The notes: generated by a model from the sequence alone, not told the origin. Numbered from the stretch's first letter, positions 7,474 to 14,869 are shown. The stretch is 14,869 bases of DNA from SAT2750 sp964476375 (GCA_964476375.1 CAYYZW010000127.1:1-14869); one strand, 5' to 3'. Program-made: numbers and translations.

Positions 7474-8937
7474 TCAGGAGACCAGGCCTGGGATTGGGTC
7501 TGCCTGATAGATGTGGTACGGTCGCCCCTGGAGGTCATGCCAGGTCGCATGGCGGGGAATACCCAGGGCCTGGTAGATGGTGGCGGCGAAATTCTCGGGT
7601 GTCTGTGGATCGGAAGCCGGGTAAGCACCGTTACGATCGGAAGAGCCAATCACCCTGCCTCCCTGGACTCCCCCGCCGGCGAGCAGGATCGACTGACAGG
7701 GTGCCCAGTGGTCGCGACCGGGGAGCTTGTAGACACTCGGTGCCCCGTTAAATATTCGCGGGGTGCGGCCAAACTCCCCGGCCATGATGACCAGGGTGTC
7801 TTTTAACAGGCCCCGCTCGTGAAGATCATCGAGCAGTGCCGAGACCGCCCGGTCCGTGGGCGGGAAGAGAAAGTCCTTAAGAAGCGGGAAGTTGTTTCCA
7901 TGGAGATCCCAGCTCCCAAAGTTGCCCAGGTTCACCTGGACCATGTTGACGCCGGTCTCTACCAGTCGCCGGGCCATCAGCAGGGACCAGCCAAAGGAGT
8001 TGTCGCCGTATTTTTCCAGGACCTTCGGATCTGCCTTGCGGACATCAAAGGCCTGGCGCACAGCTGGATCGGTCAGGAGGGAGGCAACGCCCTGCCGAAG
8101 CCGATCGTAGCTGGAGACATCAGCCGCCTTTTCCAGTTGCCGGCGCTGGCTGTCGATGTCGCTCAGCAATGCCAGGCGATCCTCAAACCGGTCTTGCAGG
8201 ATTCCCTCCTGCAGCGAAAGGTGAGGGACCTCGTATTTCCAGTCATCGCGGTCCGATGCGACGCCATCATGCAGGTTAAAGAGGTACCTGGGGAAGGCTC
8301 CCGAGTAATCATGGTAAGCATGAGGTTTGTCCGTGCAGTGGATCAGCCAGGGCTCGTGCTGGGGGCCGAGCAGGCCGGCGAACTGGCCCGAGTAGGTGCC
8401 GGAATTGGAGTGGTGCAGCTTCTCGGGCAGGATGATGCTGCGTGGAAGATTGCCGCGTGATTCGGTTGCCGCGCCGGCCACGGCAACGATGCTGGGAAGG
8501 TCTGTTCCTTTCGGTTGGTTGGCCCGGAAATTCGCAGGCACCATGGTATTGCCTGTCAGCATCACGTAGGTGCCCTTGTCGTGGCCACTCTCCTTGTGGG
8601 TCAGGGACCGGACCAGGGACCAGTGAGGGCTTCGCGCCGCCAGCATCGGCAGGTGTTCGCAGATCCAGGTCCCGGGAGTTCGGGTCTGGATGGGGCTGAA
8701 TTCTCCCTTGTATTCCGATGGCCCGTCCGGTTTCATATCGAACGTGTCGTGTTGAGACGGTCCCCCGGTGAGGAAGATATAGATCACCGAACGAGGCCTG
8801 CCTGGCGAGCCGGCTGCCTGGCAACGGAGGGATTCGAGCTGGGCCATGGAAAGGCCCAGCAGGCCAAGTGTCCCGGCCTGGAGCATCTGTCGCCGGTTTG
8901 GGGGATGGCCGGTCGAGGATGGCGGTGATGAGGACAT
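7474..8937 (-). CDS. DUF1501 protein with Tat-like leader (copy 2)
   Basis: This is a 487-residue DUF1501 protein. NRRQMLQAGTLGLLGLSM at 14-31 resembles a twin-arginine leader with a hydrophobic core. Landmarks are TGGPSQHDTFDMKP at 57-70, SWDLHGNN at 342-349, AGEFGRTP at 386-393, PGRDHW at 406-411 and LLAGGGVQGGRVIG after it. It belongs to a different subgroup from its partner at 10324-8942: the central part (about 175-215, with HSNSGTYSGQ and KPHAYHDYSG) is quite different. Its ATG lies 4 bp after the upstream TGA, and GAGGAA inside the upstream coding end (8956-8951, 13 nt away) is the only visible ribosome site, so translational coupling is likely. It is the second gene of a two-gene operon. 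Function is unknown beyond the phosphatase/sulfatase-like superfamily assignment. Confidence 0.93.
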   Translation of the reverse strand: MSSSPPSSTGHPPNRRQMLQAGTLGLLGLSMAQLESLRCQAAGSPGRPRSVIYIFLTGGPSQHDTFDMKPDGPSEYKGEFSPIQTRTPGTWICEHLPMLAARSPHWSLVRSLTHKESGHDKGTYVMLTGNTMVPANFRANQPKGTDLPSIVAVAGAATESRGNLPRSIILPEKLHHSNSGTYSGQFAGLLGPQHEPWLIHCTDKPHAYHDYSGAFPRYLFNLHDGVASDRDDWKYEVPHLSLQEGILQDRFEDRLALLSDIDSQRRQLEKAADVSSYDRLRQGVASLLTDPAVRQAFDVRKADPKVLEKYGDNSFGWSLLMARRLVETGVNMVQVNLGNFGSWDLHGNNFPLLKDFLFPPTDRAVSALLDDLHERGLLKDTLVIMAGEFGRTPRIFNGAPSVYKLPGRDHWAPCQSILLAGGGVQGGRVIGSSDRNGAYPASDPQTPENFAATIYQALGIPRHATWHDLQGRPYHIYQADPIPGLVS

Positions 8938-8941
8938 CAGG

Positions 8942-10324
8942 TCAGAGCAATTCCTCGATTGCCGTCGGATCCTCGATCACCGGCGTGGGGCGGCCACTGT
9001 GATCGAGGATGTGAAGCGTGGGGTCCATTCCCAGGCACTTGTAGATCGTGGCATGGATGTTGTCCGGCCGGACGGGCCGCGTCTGGGGGCTCTCTCCCTT
9101 GCTGTTGGTGGATCCAATCACCTGGCCACCCTTGACGCCACCTCCGCCGAGCAGGCAGAACATGGAATTACCCCAGTGATCCCGTCCCGGGGTTCCCTTG
9201 CTCATCGGTGCCCCGCCATTGCCACCGTCGTTCATCCGTGGCGTGCGGCTGAACTCCCCGCAGAGAATAACCAGTGTCGAATCGAGCATGCCCCTCTGGT
9301 CCAGGTCGGTGAAAAGACTCGCCACGGCGGCATCGACGATAGGGAGGTTGTTCTCGTAGCCGGATTGCAGGTTCCAGTGGTGATCCCAGCCGCCAAAATG
9401 GACTGTTACAAACGACGTGCCAGCTTCTACCAGTCGGCGGGCCAACAGCGTGCTCTGTCCCCAGGGGTGACGCCCATACATCTCACGGGTCTTGTCGTCC
9501 TCGCGGCTAATGTCGAAGGCAGTCCGAGCCTTCTCTCCAGCCACAAAAGAGAGGGCGCGCTGGTTGAACTGGTCCAGCGCGTCAAAACTGCCGCTGTTCT
9601 CTATCGCCCGTGGGATCCTGTCGAGTTCGGTCAGCAACGACTGGCGATCGTCGAGCCGTTCGATGGACATCTCCGACGAAAGCTCCAGATTCGCAACCTT
9701 GAAATTGTCCGCGTTGGGGTCGCCCTTGGTCTGGAACGGGTCGTACTGTACGCCAAGGTAATTGCCGGCAAAATAGCCTGGGTTCAGCCCGATGCTGGAG
9801 GCAACCGGAACGGACACGTAAGGTGGGACGGTGGTTGGCAGGTGCCGTCGCTGGTGGGCCACGATGGCACCTATCGAGGGAAAGCGACCGGCGTTATTGC
9901 CGCCACTGACACCCATGTTCTTGGTCGTCAGCATGCGGTGGCCACCGGCAAAATGGTCTCCTGTGCCATGGTGCAGTGACCGGACCATGGAGAACTTGTC
10001 GGTCAGCGCCGCCTGCCTTGGATACAGTTCCGTGATCTCAAAGCCAGGCACCCGGGTCTGCTGGGGACGCCAGATGCCGCGGAATTCCACCGGGGCGTCC
10101 GGCTTCATGTCGTACATGTCCATATGCCCCGGGCCACCGTCAAGCCAGATAAGGATAGCGGAGTTGGAACTCCCTGTGCCTGTCCGGGCCTTGCCCTGTT
10201 CGGTGGCCTGGAGAACACGGCCCAGGCCCGCGCTGGCCATGCCGGCCACCCCCAGTTGCACGAAACTCCGTCGGCTTAAGCCGTCACAGTATTGGCTGCC
10301 GCGATCTGCATAAACTCGTAACAT
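8942..10324 (-). CDS. DUF1501 protein with Tat signal (copy 3)
   Basis: This is a 460-residue DUF1501 protein, first in the pair with copy 2. The start is ATG 10324, supported by GGAG (10335-10332) with 7-nt spacing. The N-terminal region before the Tat motif is rather long (16 residues), then LSRRSFVQLGVAGMASAGLG at 16-35 gives a good twin-arginine leader. Landmarks are GGPGHMDMYDMKP at 63-75, GGWDHHWN at 311-318, CGEFSRTP at 355-362 (Ser replaces the usual Gly), PGRDHWG at 379-385 and LLGGGGVKGGQVIG after it. It is close in type to copy 1 (MDMYDMKP, WDHHW, GRDHWG), so copies 1 and 3 probably form one subgroup. A good promoter with start near 10465 gives a leader of about 140 nt. No PSD1 gene precedes it. 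Confidence 0.93.
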   Translation of the reverse strand: MLRVYADRGSQYCDGLSRRSFVQLGVAGMASAGLGRVLQATEQGKARTGTGSSNSAILIWLDGGPGHMDMYDMKPDAPVEFRGIWRPQQTRVPGFEITELYPRQAALTDKFSMVRSLHHGTGDHFAGGHRMLTTKNMGVSGGNNAGRFPSIGAIVAHQRRHLPTTVPPYVSVPVASSIGLNPGYFAGNYLGVQYDPFQTKGDPNADNFKVANLELSSEMSIERLDDRQSLLTELDRIPRAIENSGSFDALDQFNQRALSFVAGEKARTAFDISREDDKTREMYGRHPWGQSTLLARRLVEAGTSFVTVHFGGWDHHWNLQSGYENNLPIVDAAVASLFTDLDQRGMLDSTLVILCGEFSRTPRMNDGGNGGAPMSKGTPGRDHWGNSMFCLLGGGGVKGGQVIGSTNSKGESPQTRPVRPDNIHATIYKCLGMDPTLHILDHSGRPTPVIEDPTAIEELL

Positions 10325-10446
10325 TGGCGAGCTCCAGGAGACGAGGTGCGTGTTCTGCCGCTAGTGGTTTTATCGACACTCTCGCAAAGGGCGATGGCGT
10401 CGCAATTGCTCAAGGCAAGAATTATCTGGTAGGTGCTTTCAAGGAA

Positions 10447-10464
10447 GGACCGGCAGCGGACCGG
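10447..10464. repeat. Two GGACCGG direct repeats at the predicted start site
   Basis: GGACCGG occurs at 10447-10453 and 10458-10464, 11 bp apart start to start, i.e. one helical turn. The pair lies just downstream of the TATAAT of the DUF1501 promoter, covering about +1 to +19. Such phasing is what a protein binding one face of DNA would need, so an operator is possible. With 7-bp GC-rich units in GC-rich DNA, chance is also plausible. Confidence 0.3.
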
Positions 10465-10471
10465 TGGATCA

Positions 10472-10501
10472 ATTATAGCGGGAAAGAGGAACAGGCATCA
10501 A
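10472..10501 (-). promoter_or_regulatory. Sigma-70-like promoter of the DUF1501 pair
   Basis: On the minus strand TTGATG (10501-10496, four of six to the -35 consensus) is separated by 18 bp from a perfect TATAAT (10477-10472). The predicted start is near 10465, giving about 140 nt of untranslated leader before ATG 10324. The motif lies in the divergent intergenic region, the place expected for a promoter of this operon. Two GGACCGG copies sit directly at the start site (next entry). Confidence 0.6.
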
Positions 10502-10620
10502 TGTAAATCATGCGTCACCCCCCGCTTTTTAAGCACAACGGGAGGACTTGCAGTCCGTCTCGGGCGTGTGACAATGCAGCCCAGGATTGGTATCTGCAAT
10601 GAGGTGGTGAGGTGTTGTTG

Positions 10621-11865
10621 ATGAAAAAATATTTTCGACAAACACGGTTGCCGGGGATGCTCTTCGCCTGGCTTCTCTTTTTTCCTGCAGTTGTCTGCTC
10701 GGAAAATCCCTCGCCGGATCCCCAGCAGTCGCTCTCGCCGATGCTGCGAATCGAATGGAGACGTGGGCCCAACCTGCCCCAGGGTTTCCAGGATAGCGAT
10801 GGCGGTATTCTCGGCGGCAGGCTGATTACCGTCGGTGGGTTTTGTAGTGGCGGGTTGAATGCGGATAACCAGCACAAGCCGGGGGTTTATCCCCGGGGTT
10901 TTCTTAACAAGGGGTGGGCACTCAACCTGAAGCATCCTGCGGATGGCTGGGCGTCGATCGATCCCTTTCCGGGCGTTCCAAGGCAGGGCCTCTCGGCTGT
11001 CCAGGTTGGTGATGCCCTGCTGTTCTGGGGAGGCTTCAGTTACAGCGATCCCTTCTGCTATCGAGATGGCTGGCGATTGACGCGCCGGCAGGGCGTCTGG
11101 AAGTGGGATCCGCTGCCCGCGATGCCCTGGCCCCTCTCCTCGCCCGCGATGGCAGTTATCGGTTCGAGGATTTACCTTTTCGGTGGAGCCGACTATGACG
11201 CCACGCAGTTTTACACGGATGTTGACCGGCATGGAAAGACCGAGCGGATGGGCGCGCGGCTGCTGGTTATCGATGCCAGCAGGCTTGAAGATGGCTGGAA
11301 GGAACTGCCTGCCTGTCCCGGCAGCCCGCGATGGGTGCACACGATGGCGGCGGTAGGGGGCAGGCTCTACGTGCTGGGGGGAGCCACCGGCAACACGGTC
11401 CAGGACGGGACCAGCTATGGCTACTGTACGGTCGTGGACAACTGGAGTTTCGACCCGGTGAGAGAGCAATGGACGCGGCTTCGTGACCTGGCTGTTTCCA
11501 GCGGGAACTTTCCTCGCAGCCCAAGCAATGTTTTTCGGGGCAGGTATATCCTGCTTCCCGGGGGCCACCAGTATGGCTACGTGAGAAATCCGGATGGTAC
11601 AATTCGAGAGAAATATGGCACCGCAAGTTCTGCCAACCCGGCAAGCGGTCTCTATAACAATGTTTTTGTCTACGATACCCGCACGGACCTGTTCGGGACG
11701 GCGGGAATACTGCCGATCGACAACAATCTGCCCATGACAGAGGTAAGAGGGAACCAGATTTACCAGGTGGGTGGTGAGACCGGGGGCGGGGTTGTCCTGG
11801 GGGAATACTACGGGCACCATCCGGACCTGTTTTTGCAGGGGACAATCCGCACCCTGCCCCGCTAG
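10621..11865 (+). CDS. Secreted kelch-type beta-propeller protein
   Basis: This is a 414-residue exported kelch propeller. The start ATG 10621 follows GAGGTGGTGAGG (10601-10612) at good spacing. The frame also opens at GTG 10612, but that codon overlaps the ribosome site. Residues 1-26 form a signal peptide (MKKYFRQTR, hydrophobic core, near VVC). The cysteine lacks a proper lipobox, since Val sits at -1. Six blade-like glycine motifs are visible: ITVGGF about 69-74, LLFWGGFSYSD 133-143, IYLFGGADYD 184-193, LYVLGGATG 249-257, ILLPGGHQYG 310-319 and IYQVGGETGGG 380-390, most followed by an aromatic-rich strand (WKELP, WTRLRDL). The fold matches galactose-oxidase-type or NanM-type (sialic acid mutarotase) kelch proteins, but no enzymatic residues can be assigned. 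It diverges from the DUF1501 pair and its stop overlaps that of the DUF1501 gene to its right. Confidence 0.85.
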   Translation: MKKYFRQTRLPGMLFAWLLFFPAVVCSENPSPDPQQSLSPMLRIEWRRGPNLPQGFQDSDGGILGGRLITVGGFCSGGLNADNQHKPGVYPRGFLNKGWALNLKHPADGWASIDPFPGVPRQGLSAVQVGDALLFWGGFSYSDPFCYRDGWRLTRRQGVWKWDPLPAMPWPLSSPAMAVIGSRIYLFGGADYDATQFYTDVDRHGKTERMGARLLVIDASRLEDGWKELPACPGSPRWVHTMAAVGGRLYVLGGATGNTVQDGTSYGYCTVVDNWSFDPVREQWTRLRDLAVSSGNFPRSPSNVFRGRYILLPGGHQYGYVRNPDGTIREKYGTASSANPASGLYNNVFVYDTRTDLFGTAGILPIDNNLPMTEVRGNQIYQVGGETGGGVVLGEYYGHHPDLFLQGTIRTLPR

Positions 11866-13292
11866 GAGAGGATTTTCTCTATCACCTCACCATGGACATC
11901 CGTGAGACGGAAATCCCGGCCGGCATGGTGATATGTCAGTTGTTCATGATCCAGCCCCAGTTGCTGCAGGATGGTTGCCTGGACATCGTGGACATGCACG
12001 GCATCCTCGGTGGGGTGAAAGCCAAAATCATCGGTTTTTCCGATCGACAGGCCCGGCTTGATGGAGCCCCCGGCCATCCAGAGCGAGTAGGCCTGGGGAT
12101 GATGGTCACGGCCCTTGCTGCGGCCAAGCGTCGGGTTGGTTTCAACCATCGGCGTGCGGCCGAATTCTCCCCCCCAGATGACCAGCGTGCTGTCGAGCAT
12201 CCCCAGTCGCTTGAGATCCTTGACCAGTGCTGCCGAGCCCTGGTCCGTCTTGCCGGCGTTGTTCTTGACGTTGCCGGCCACGTTCGAGTGGGCATCCCAG
12301 CCACTGTGGAAAATGTTGATATAACGGACACCCCTTTGCACCATCCGTCGAGCCAGCAGGCAGGCGCGGGCAAACGAGGCCTTGGCAGGATCACAACCAT
12401 AAAGATCCAGCGTCTCCTGGGTTTCGCTGGAAAGATCCGTCAGTTCCGGTGCCGAGATCTGTAGGCGGGCTGCCATCTCGTAGGAGGCAATCCGCGTGGC
12501 GATTTCCGGATCCTGGACCGTGAACAGCCGTTTCCGGTTGAGCTTCTGGATCAGCCGGTAAGTATCCGCCTCGGCCTCGGCGCTGATGCCCGCGGGGCTC
12601 TGGACGTTCAGTAGCGGTTCGCCCTGGCTGCGAAACTGGACGCCGGTGTTGACCGTGGGGAGAAAACCACTGGAGTAAAGTGAGCTTCCGCCGCTGAGTC
12701 CTCCGCCCGTGTTCATCACGATGTAGGCGGGCAGGTTTTCTGTCTCGGCGCCCAGCGCGTACATGGCCCATGAGCCGATGCTTGGACGACCGGGCTGACC
12801 GAATCCGGTGTTGAAGAAGATCTGGCCGGGGGCATGATTGAACTGGTCGGTGTGGACGGCATTGAGCAGGCAGATCTCGTCGGCAATGGTGGCAAGCTGC
12901 GGGAGCGCCTCGGAGATAAGCTGTCCACTTTTTCCATGCCTGGAAAAAGTGAAACGAGGTCCCAGTACCCCGGCATTGGCCTGGATGAAGGCGTAACGCT
13001 GGTCACCCAGGATGGAATCCGGAAGTGGTTTTCCTTCCAGTGTGGTGAGCAACGGCCGTTCATTAAACAGCTCCAGCTGGCTGGGGGCACCCGCCATGAA
13101 AAGATGAATCACAGCCTTGGCCGGGGGGGGGGAATGAGGTCGGACATGGCCGGGACGAGGCCTTTCTTTCGCGGCCAGGGACGATCGGCCCGCGAGCAAG
13201 CTGGCCAAAGCTATTTTCCCTGTCCCCACACCACATTCACCTAGGAAATGACGGCGGCTGAGGGAGCTGGTTGTGCGGGGAAGAGATGTCAT
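11862..13292 (-). CDS. DUF1501 protein with Tat signal (copy 4), PSD1 partner
   Basis: This 476-residue protein is of the DUF1501 subgroup usually encoded beside PSD1/DUF1553 proteins, as here: its ATG lies 9 bases after the PSD1 stop region. LSRRHFLGECGVGTGKIALA at 11-30 is a twin-arginine leader. Landmarks are MAGAPSQLELFNERP at 66-80, FNHAPGQIFFNTG at 151-163, GWDAHSN at 331-337, GGEFGRTP at 374-381, GRDHHP at 394-399 and the HAGRDFRLTDVHGEV end (456-470), typical of this subgroup. In relatives the first block normally reads L-D-x-F-D-x-K-P. Here both acidic positions changed (Glu74 and Asn77) and Lys is Arg79. A ten-C run on the coding strand (13132-13123) encodes Ser-Pro-Pro-Pro at 54-57 just after the leader. 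The stop TAG overlaps the kelch stop in CTAG 11862-11865. Function is unknown. Confidence 0.92.
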   Translation of the reverse strand: MTSLPRTTSSLSRRHFLGECGVGTGKIALASLLAGRSSLAAKERPRPGHVRPHSPPPAKAVIHLFMAGAPSQLELFNERPLLTTLEGKPLPDSILGDQRYAFIQANAGVLGPRFTFSRHGKSGQLISEALPQLATIADEICLLNAVHTDQFNHAPGQIFFNTGFGQPGRPSIGSWAMYALGAETENLPAYIVMNTGGGLSGGSSLYSSGFLPTVNTGVQFRSQGEPLLNVQSPAGISAEAEADTYRLIQKLNRKRLFTVQDPEIATRIASYEMAARLQISAPELTDLSSETQETLDLYGCDPAKASFARACLLARRMVQRGVRYINIFHSGWDAHSNVAGNVKNNAGKTDQGSAALVKDLKRLGMLDSTLVIWGGEFGRTPMVETNPTLGRSKGRDHHPQAYSLWMAGGSIKPGLSIGKTDDFGFHPTEDAVHVHDVQATILQQLGLDHEQLTYHHAGRDFRLTDVHGEVIEKILS

Positions 13293-13300
13293 GGCACTTT

Positions 13301-14869
13301 CTAGTTTCTTGTCACTGTTTCATCGGTTGAAAATATCGCTCGCACGACCATGGCCCAGGCTGCTGACTCGATCGGCTGCCGGGCATCTGCACCGGCAACC
13401 TGTCTCGCGGAATCGGGATTCGAGGTGAAGCGGTCATATTGCTTCTGGTAAAAATCCACGATGGCAGACAGTTCGTCCTCCGAGGGAGGCCGGGTCAGGA
13501 TGCGGCGAAATGCCATTTGTGCAGTCGGGCCGGTATCCAGTTCCATTTCGGCAAGGTCGCTGCCCATCCGGGCGGCGATTTCCATGAACATCACATCGTT
13601 CATCAGGGTCAGTGCCTGGAGGGCCGTATTGGAACGGTCTCGACGTGGGATACAGGATTCCCCGCTGGGCGCGTCAAAGGTCGATAGCATGGCGAAGGGG
13701 GCGGTTCGTTTCATGTAGGTGTAGATACTGCGGCGGTAACGGTCTTCTCCCTCGCTTGCTGTCCACGTGGGAGACCCGTAGGCGGTCGATGTCGTTCCAT
13801 CCGGCTGGGGGGGCCGCACCGGGGGGCCAAACATTGTGCTGGAGAGAATTCCGGCACTCTGGAGGCTGGCGTCACGGATAACCTCCGCCTCCAGACGTGT
13901 TCGAGGGTAACGGGTGAGCCAGGTATTGCCCGGGTCGACTTCAAGGAGACCCGGGCGAATGGAAGAAGCCTGCTGGTAGGTGGCGCTGCTGACGATGTAC
14001 TTGTGAAGCCACTTGGTCGACCAGCCGTGGTCGAGCAGCTTTGTTGCCAGGTGGTCTAGCAGTTCCGGGTGTGTCGGTGGCTCTCCCTGGAAGCCAAAGT
14101 CATCGACCGTGGCGACAATGCCACGTCCGAAGAATGCAGCCCACTGGCGGTTTGCCACCACTCGCGGGGTGAGGGGATTGTCGGCACTCACCAGCCAGCG
14201 AGCCAGGCCCAGGCGGTCGGCAGGGTGCGCGCCTTCAAAGGGGTGGAGGAAATCCAGGGCACTTGGCGTGACCGACTGGCCGGTCTGCAAGTACTCGCCG
14301 CGATGATGGATGTGTGTTGTGCGTGGGTTCTCGGCTGGACGTTCTTTCATCACCAGCGCCCGCTGGTAGGGGAGCTGAACGCGAAGCTTCTTGATCTGCT
14401 CGGCGTGTTCCTTCAGCTCCGGTGCCGAGAGCAGGAACTCGTCCCGGAGAAGCTGGAGCTGGTGGTCGTCCAGCTTTTCCGGGGGATAAGCAAGCAGGTT
14501 TTCTGCCGTGGGTGGTAGTTCCCGGGCCACCGCCGGCTTGTTGTCCGTAGCGACCGAGAGGCGGAATTTCCCCAGGGAACTGGAAAAGTGGCGTCCAAAA
14601 TGCATCACCAGTTTCCAGGTGCCTGCGGCGATGGGCTTCTCCGGGACCATCACGGCGACGTGCCGCTGACCCTGCCCCTGGTGGACCGACCAGCCCGTCT
14701 GGATGTCGCCGTCGATCATCAAGCGAGCCGAGGTCTCCTTGTTCCCATAGCGGTTCTTGGCATAACTGTGGACGGCCTCCTTGAAGGCAACGTGGGAGCC
14801 ATCTTTCCAGAGCAGGAACTCGCTGAGAAAAAAGTCACCAATCGTCCCCTCGTAGTTGGTCATGCCTGG
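13301..14869 (-). CDS. PSD1 (DUF1553) domain protein, C-terminal half (5' part beyond right edge)
   Basis: The frame is open to the right edge, with 522 visible codons. Related proteins are about 1000 residues with an N-terminal cytochrome c-like domain (PSCyt1) and DUF1549 (PSCyt2), so that half is missing here. Numbering from the internal Met at 14863, residues 1-110 look like a beta-sandwich insertion (SEFLLWKDG, DGDIQTGWSV, GTWKLVMHFGRHF) of the type common in this family. Residues 210-300 start DUF1553 with HPADRLGLARWLVSADNP, VVANRQWAAFFGRGIV and QGEPPTHPELLD. RLEAEVIRDASLQSAGIL, PPVRPPQPDG, RRSIYTYMKRTAPF and RSNTALQALTLMND follow. The end AAWAMVVRAIFSTDETVTR resembles the usual closing block. 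It is the first gene of the PSD1-DUF1501 operon, with stop and next ATG 8 bp apart. The redox role suggested by the missing haem part is inference. Confidence 0.9.
   Translation of the reverse strand, partial: PGMTNYEGTIGDFFLSEFLLWKDGSHVAFKEAVHSYAKNRYGNKETSARLMIDGDIQTGWSVHQGQGQRHVAVMVPEKPIAAGTWKLVMHFGRHFSSSLGKFRLSVATDNKPAVARELPPTAENLLAYPPEKLDDHQLQLLRDEFLLSAPELKEHAEQIKKLRVQLPYQRALVMKERPAENPRTTHIHHRGEYLQTGQSVTPSALDFLHPFEGAHPADRLGLARWLVSADNPLTPRVVANRQWAAFFGRGIVATVDDFGFQGEPPTHPELLDHLATKLLDHGWSTKWLHKYIVSSATYQQASSIRPGLLEVDPGNTWLTRYPRTRLEAEVIRDASLQSAGILSSTMFGPPVRPPQPDGTTSTAYGSPTWTASEGEDRYRRSIYTYMKRTAPFAMLSTFDAPSGESCIPRRDRSNTALQALTLMNDVMFMEIAARMGSDLAEMELDTGPTAQMAFRRILTRPPSEDELSAIVDFYQKQYDRFTSNPDSARQVAGADARQPIESAAWAMVVRAIFSTDETVTRN

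Larger units (their letters stand above)
10325..10620. other. Divergent intergenic region between the DUF1501 pair and the kelch gene
   Basis: These 296 bases separate two divergently transcribed genes. They hold the minus-strand promoter at 10472-10501 and the GGACCGG repeats. For the rightward kelch gene I see only TTGCAG near 10548 without a convincing -10 box, and a good ribosome site, GTGAGG, just before the ATG. The short open frame on the plus strand here (10324-10506) is not supported as a gene. I find no RNA gene or riboswitch fold. Confidence 0.5.

Noticed and set aside
8846..9979. Plus-strand open frame of 377 codons opposite the DUF1501 pair
   Set aside because: It spans the junction of two strong minus-strand genes and shows no domain or ribosome site.
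10324..10506. Short plus-strand open frame of 60 codons in the divergent intergenic region
   Set aside because: No good ribosome site, it overlaps the minus-strand promoter, and the translation has no recognisable feature.
10498..11820. Long minus-strand open frame of 440 codons opposite the kelch gene
   Set aside because: The plus-strand frame carries a ribosome site, signal peptide and kelch motifs; the antisense translation is Pro/Arg-rich without a family pattern.
1..14869. Defence system, CRISPR array, mobile element, tRNA or other RNA gene
   Set aside because: I looked for repeat-spacer patterns, transposase or integrase motifs, and tRNA-like cloverleaf segments and found none; almost all bases are in the genes listed.

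Overview
The window looks like a piece of a planctomycete chromosome, probably Pirellulales or a close relative. It is GC-rich and holds four DUF1501 proteins with twin-arginine leaders, the C-terminal half of a PSD1 (DUF1553) protein directly upstream of one of them, a DUF4159 protein, two secreted PQQ-type beta-propellers and a SASA-domain esterase. DUF1501 with PSD1 partners, and DUF4159, are hallmark expansions of Planctomycetota. Nearly every complete gene carries a Sec or Tat export signal, so most products should act in the periplasm or at the cell surface.

Layout, left to right. (1) 1-599 (+) is the C-terminal catalytic domain of a Rieske non-haem iron oxygenase, cut by the left edge. 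(2) 729-4438 (+) is a co-directional run: SASA/SGNH esterase, DUF1501 protein, DUF4159 protein. (3) 7299-4442 (-) is a tandem of two PQQ-like beta-propeller genes. The upstream one is interrupted by an in-frame TAA (6184-6186) and the downstream one carries two EF-hand loops inside the propeller. This cluster converges on the DUF4159 gene with only 3 bp between stops. (4) 10324-7474 (-) is a tight pair of DUF1501 genes, 4 bp apart, without a PSD1 partner. A good sigma-70-like promoter (TTGATG, 18 bp, TATAAT) lies about 140 nt upstream. (5) 10621-11865 (+) is a secreted kelch-type propeller, divergent from the DUF1501 pair. Its stop overlaps that of the next gene inside one CTAG. (6) 14869-11862 (-) is the classical PSD1 then DUF1501 operon, entering from the right edge.

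The biochemical role of DUF1501 and PSD1 proteins is not established. The likeliest overall reading is an exported-protein region for processing or sensing complex extracellular organic matter, with a carbohydrate esterase and a NanM-like kelch fold among the products. I see no CRISPR array, tRNA, rRNA, insertion sequence, phage gene or recognisable defence system. The observations most worth a second look are the in-frame stop in a protein that still looks constrained beyond it, the EF-hands inside a propeller, the coiled-coil insertion in the SASA enzyme, the altered acidic motif in the fourth DUF1501 protein, and the promoter with helically phased direct repeats at the start site. No gap between genes exceeds 300 bases. 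The longest is the divergent region 10325-10620.
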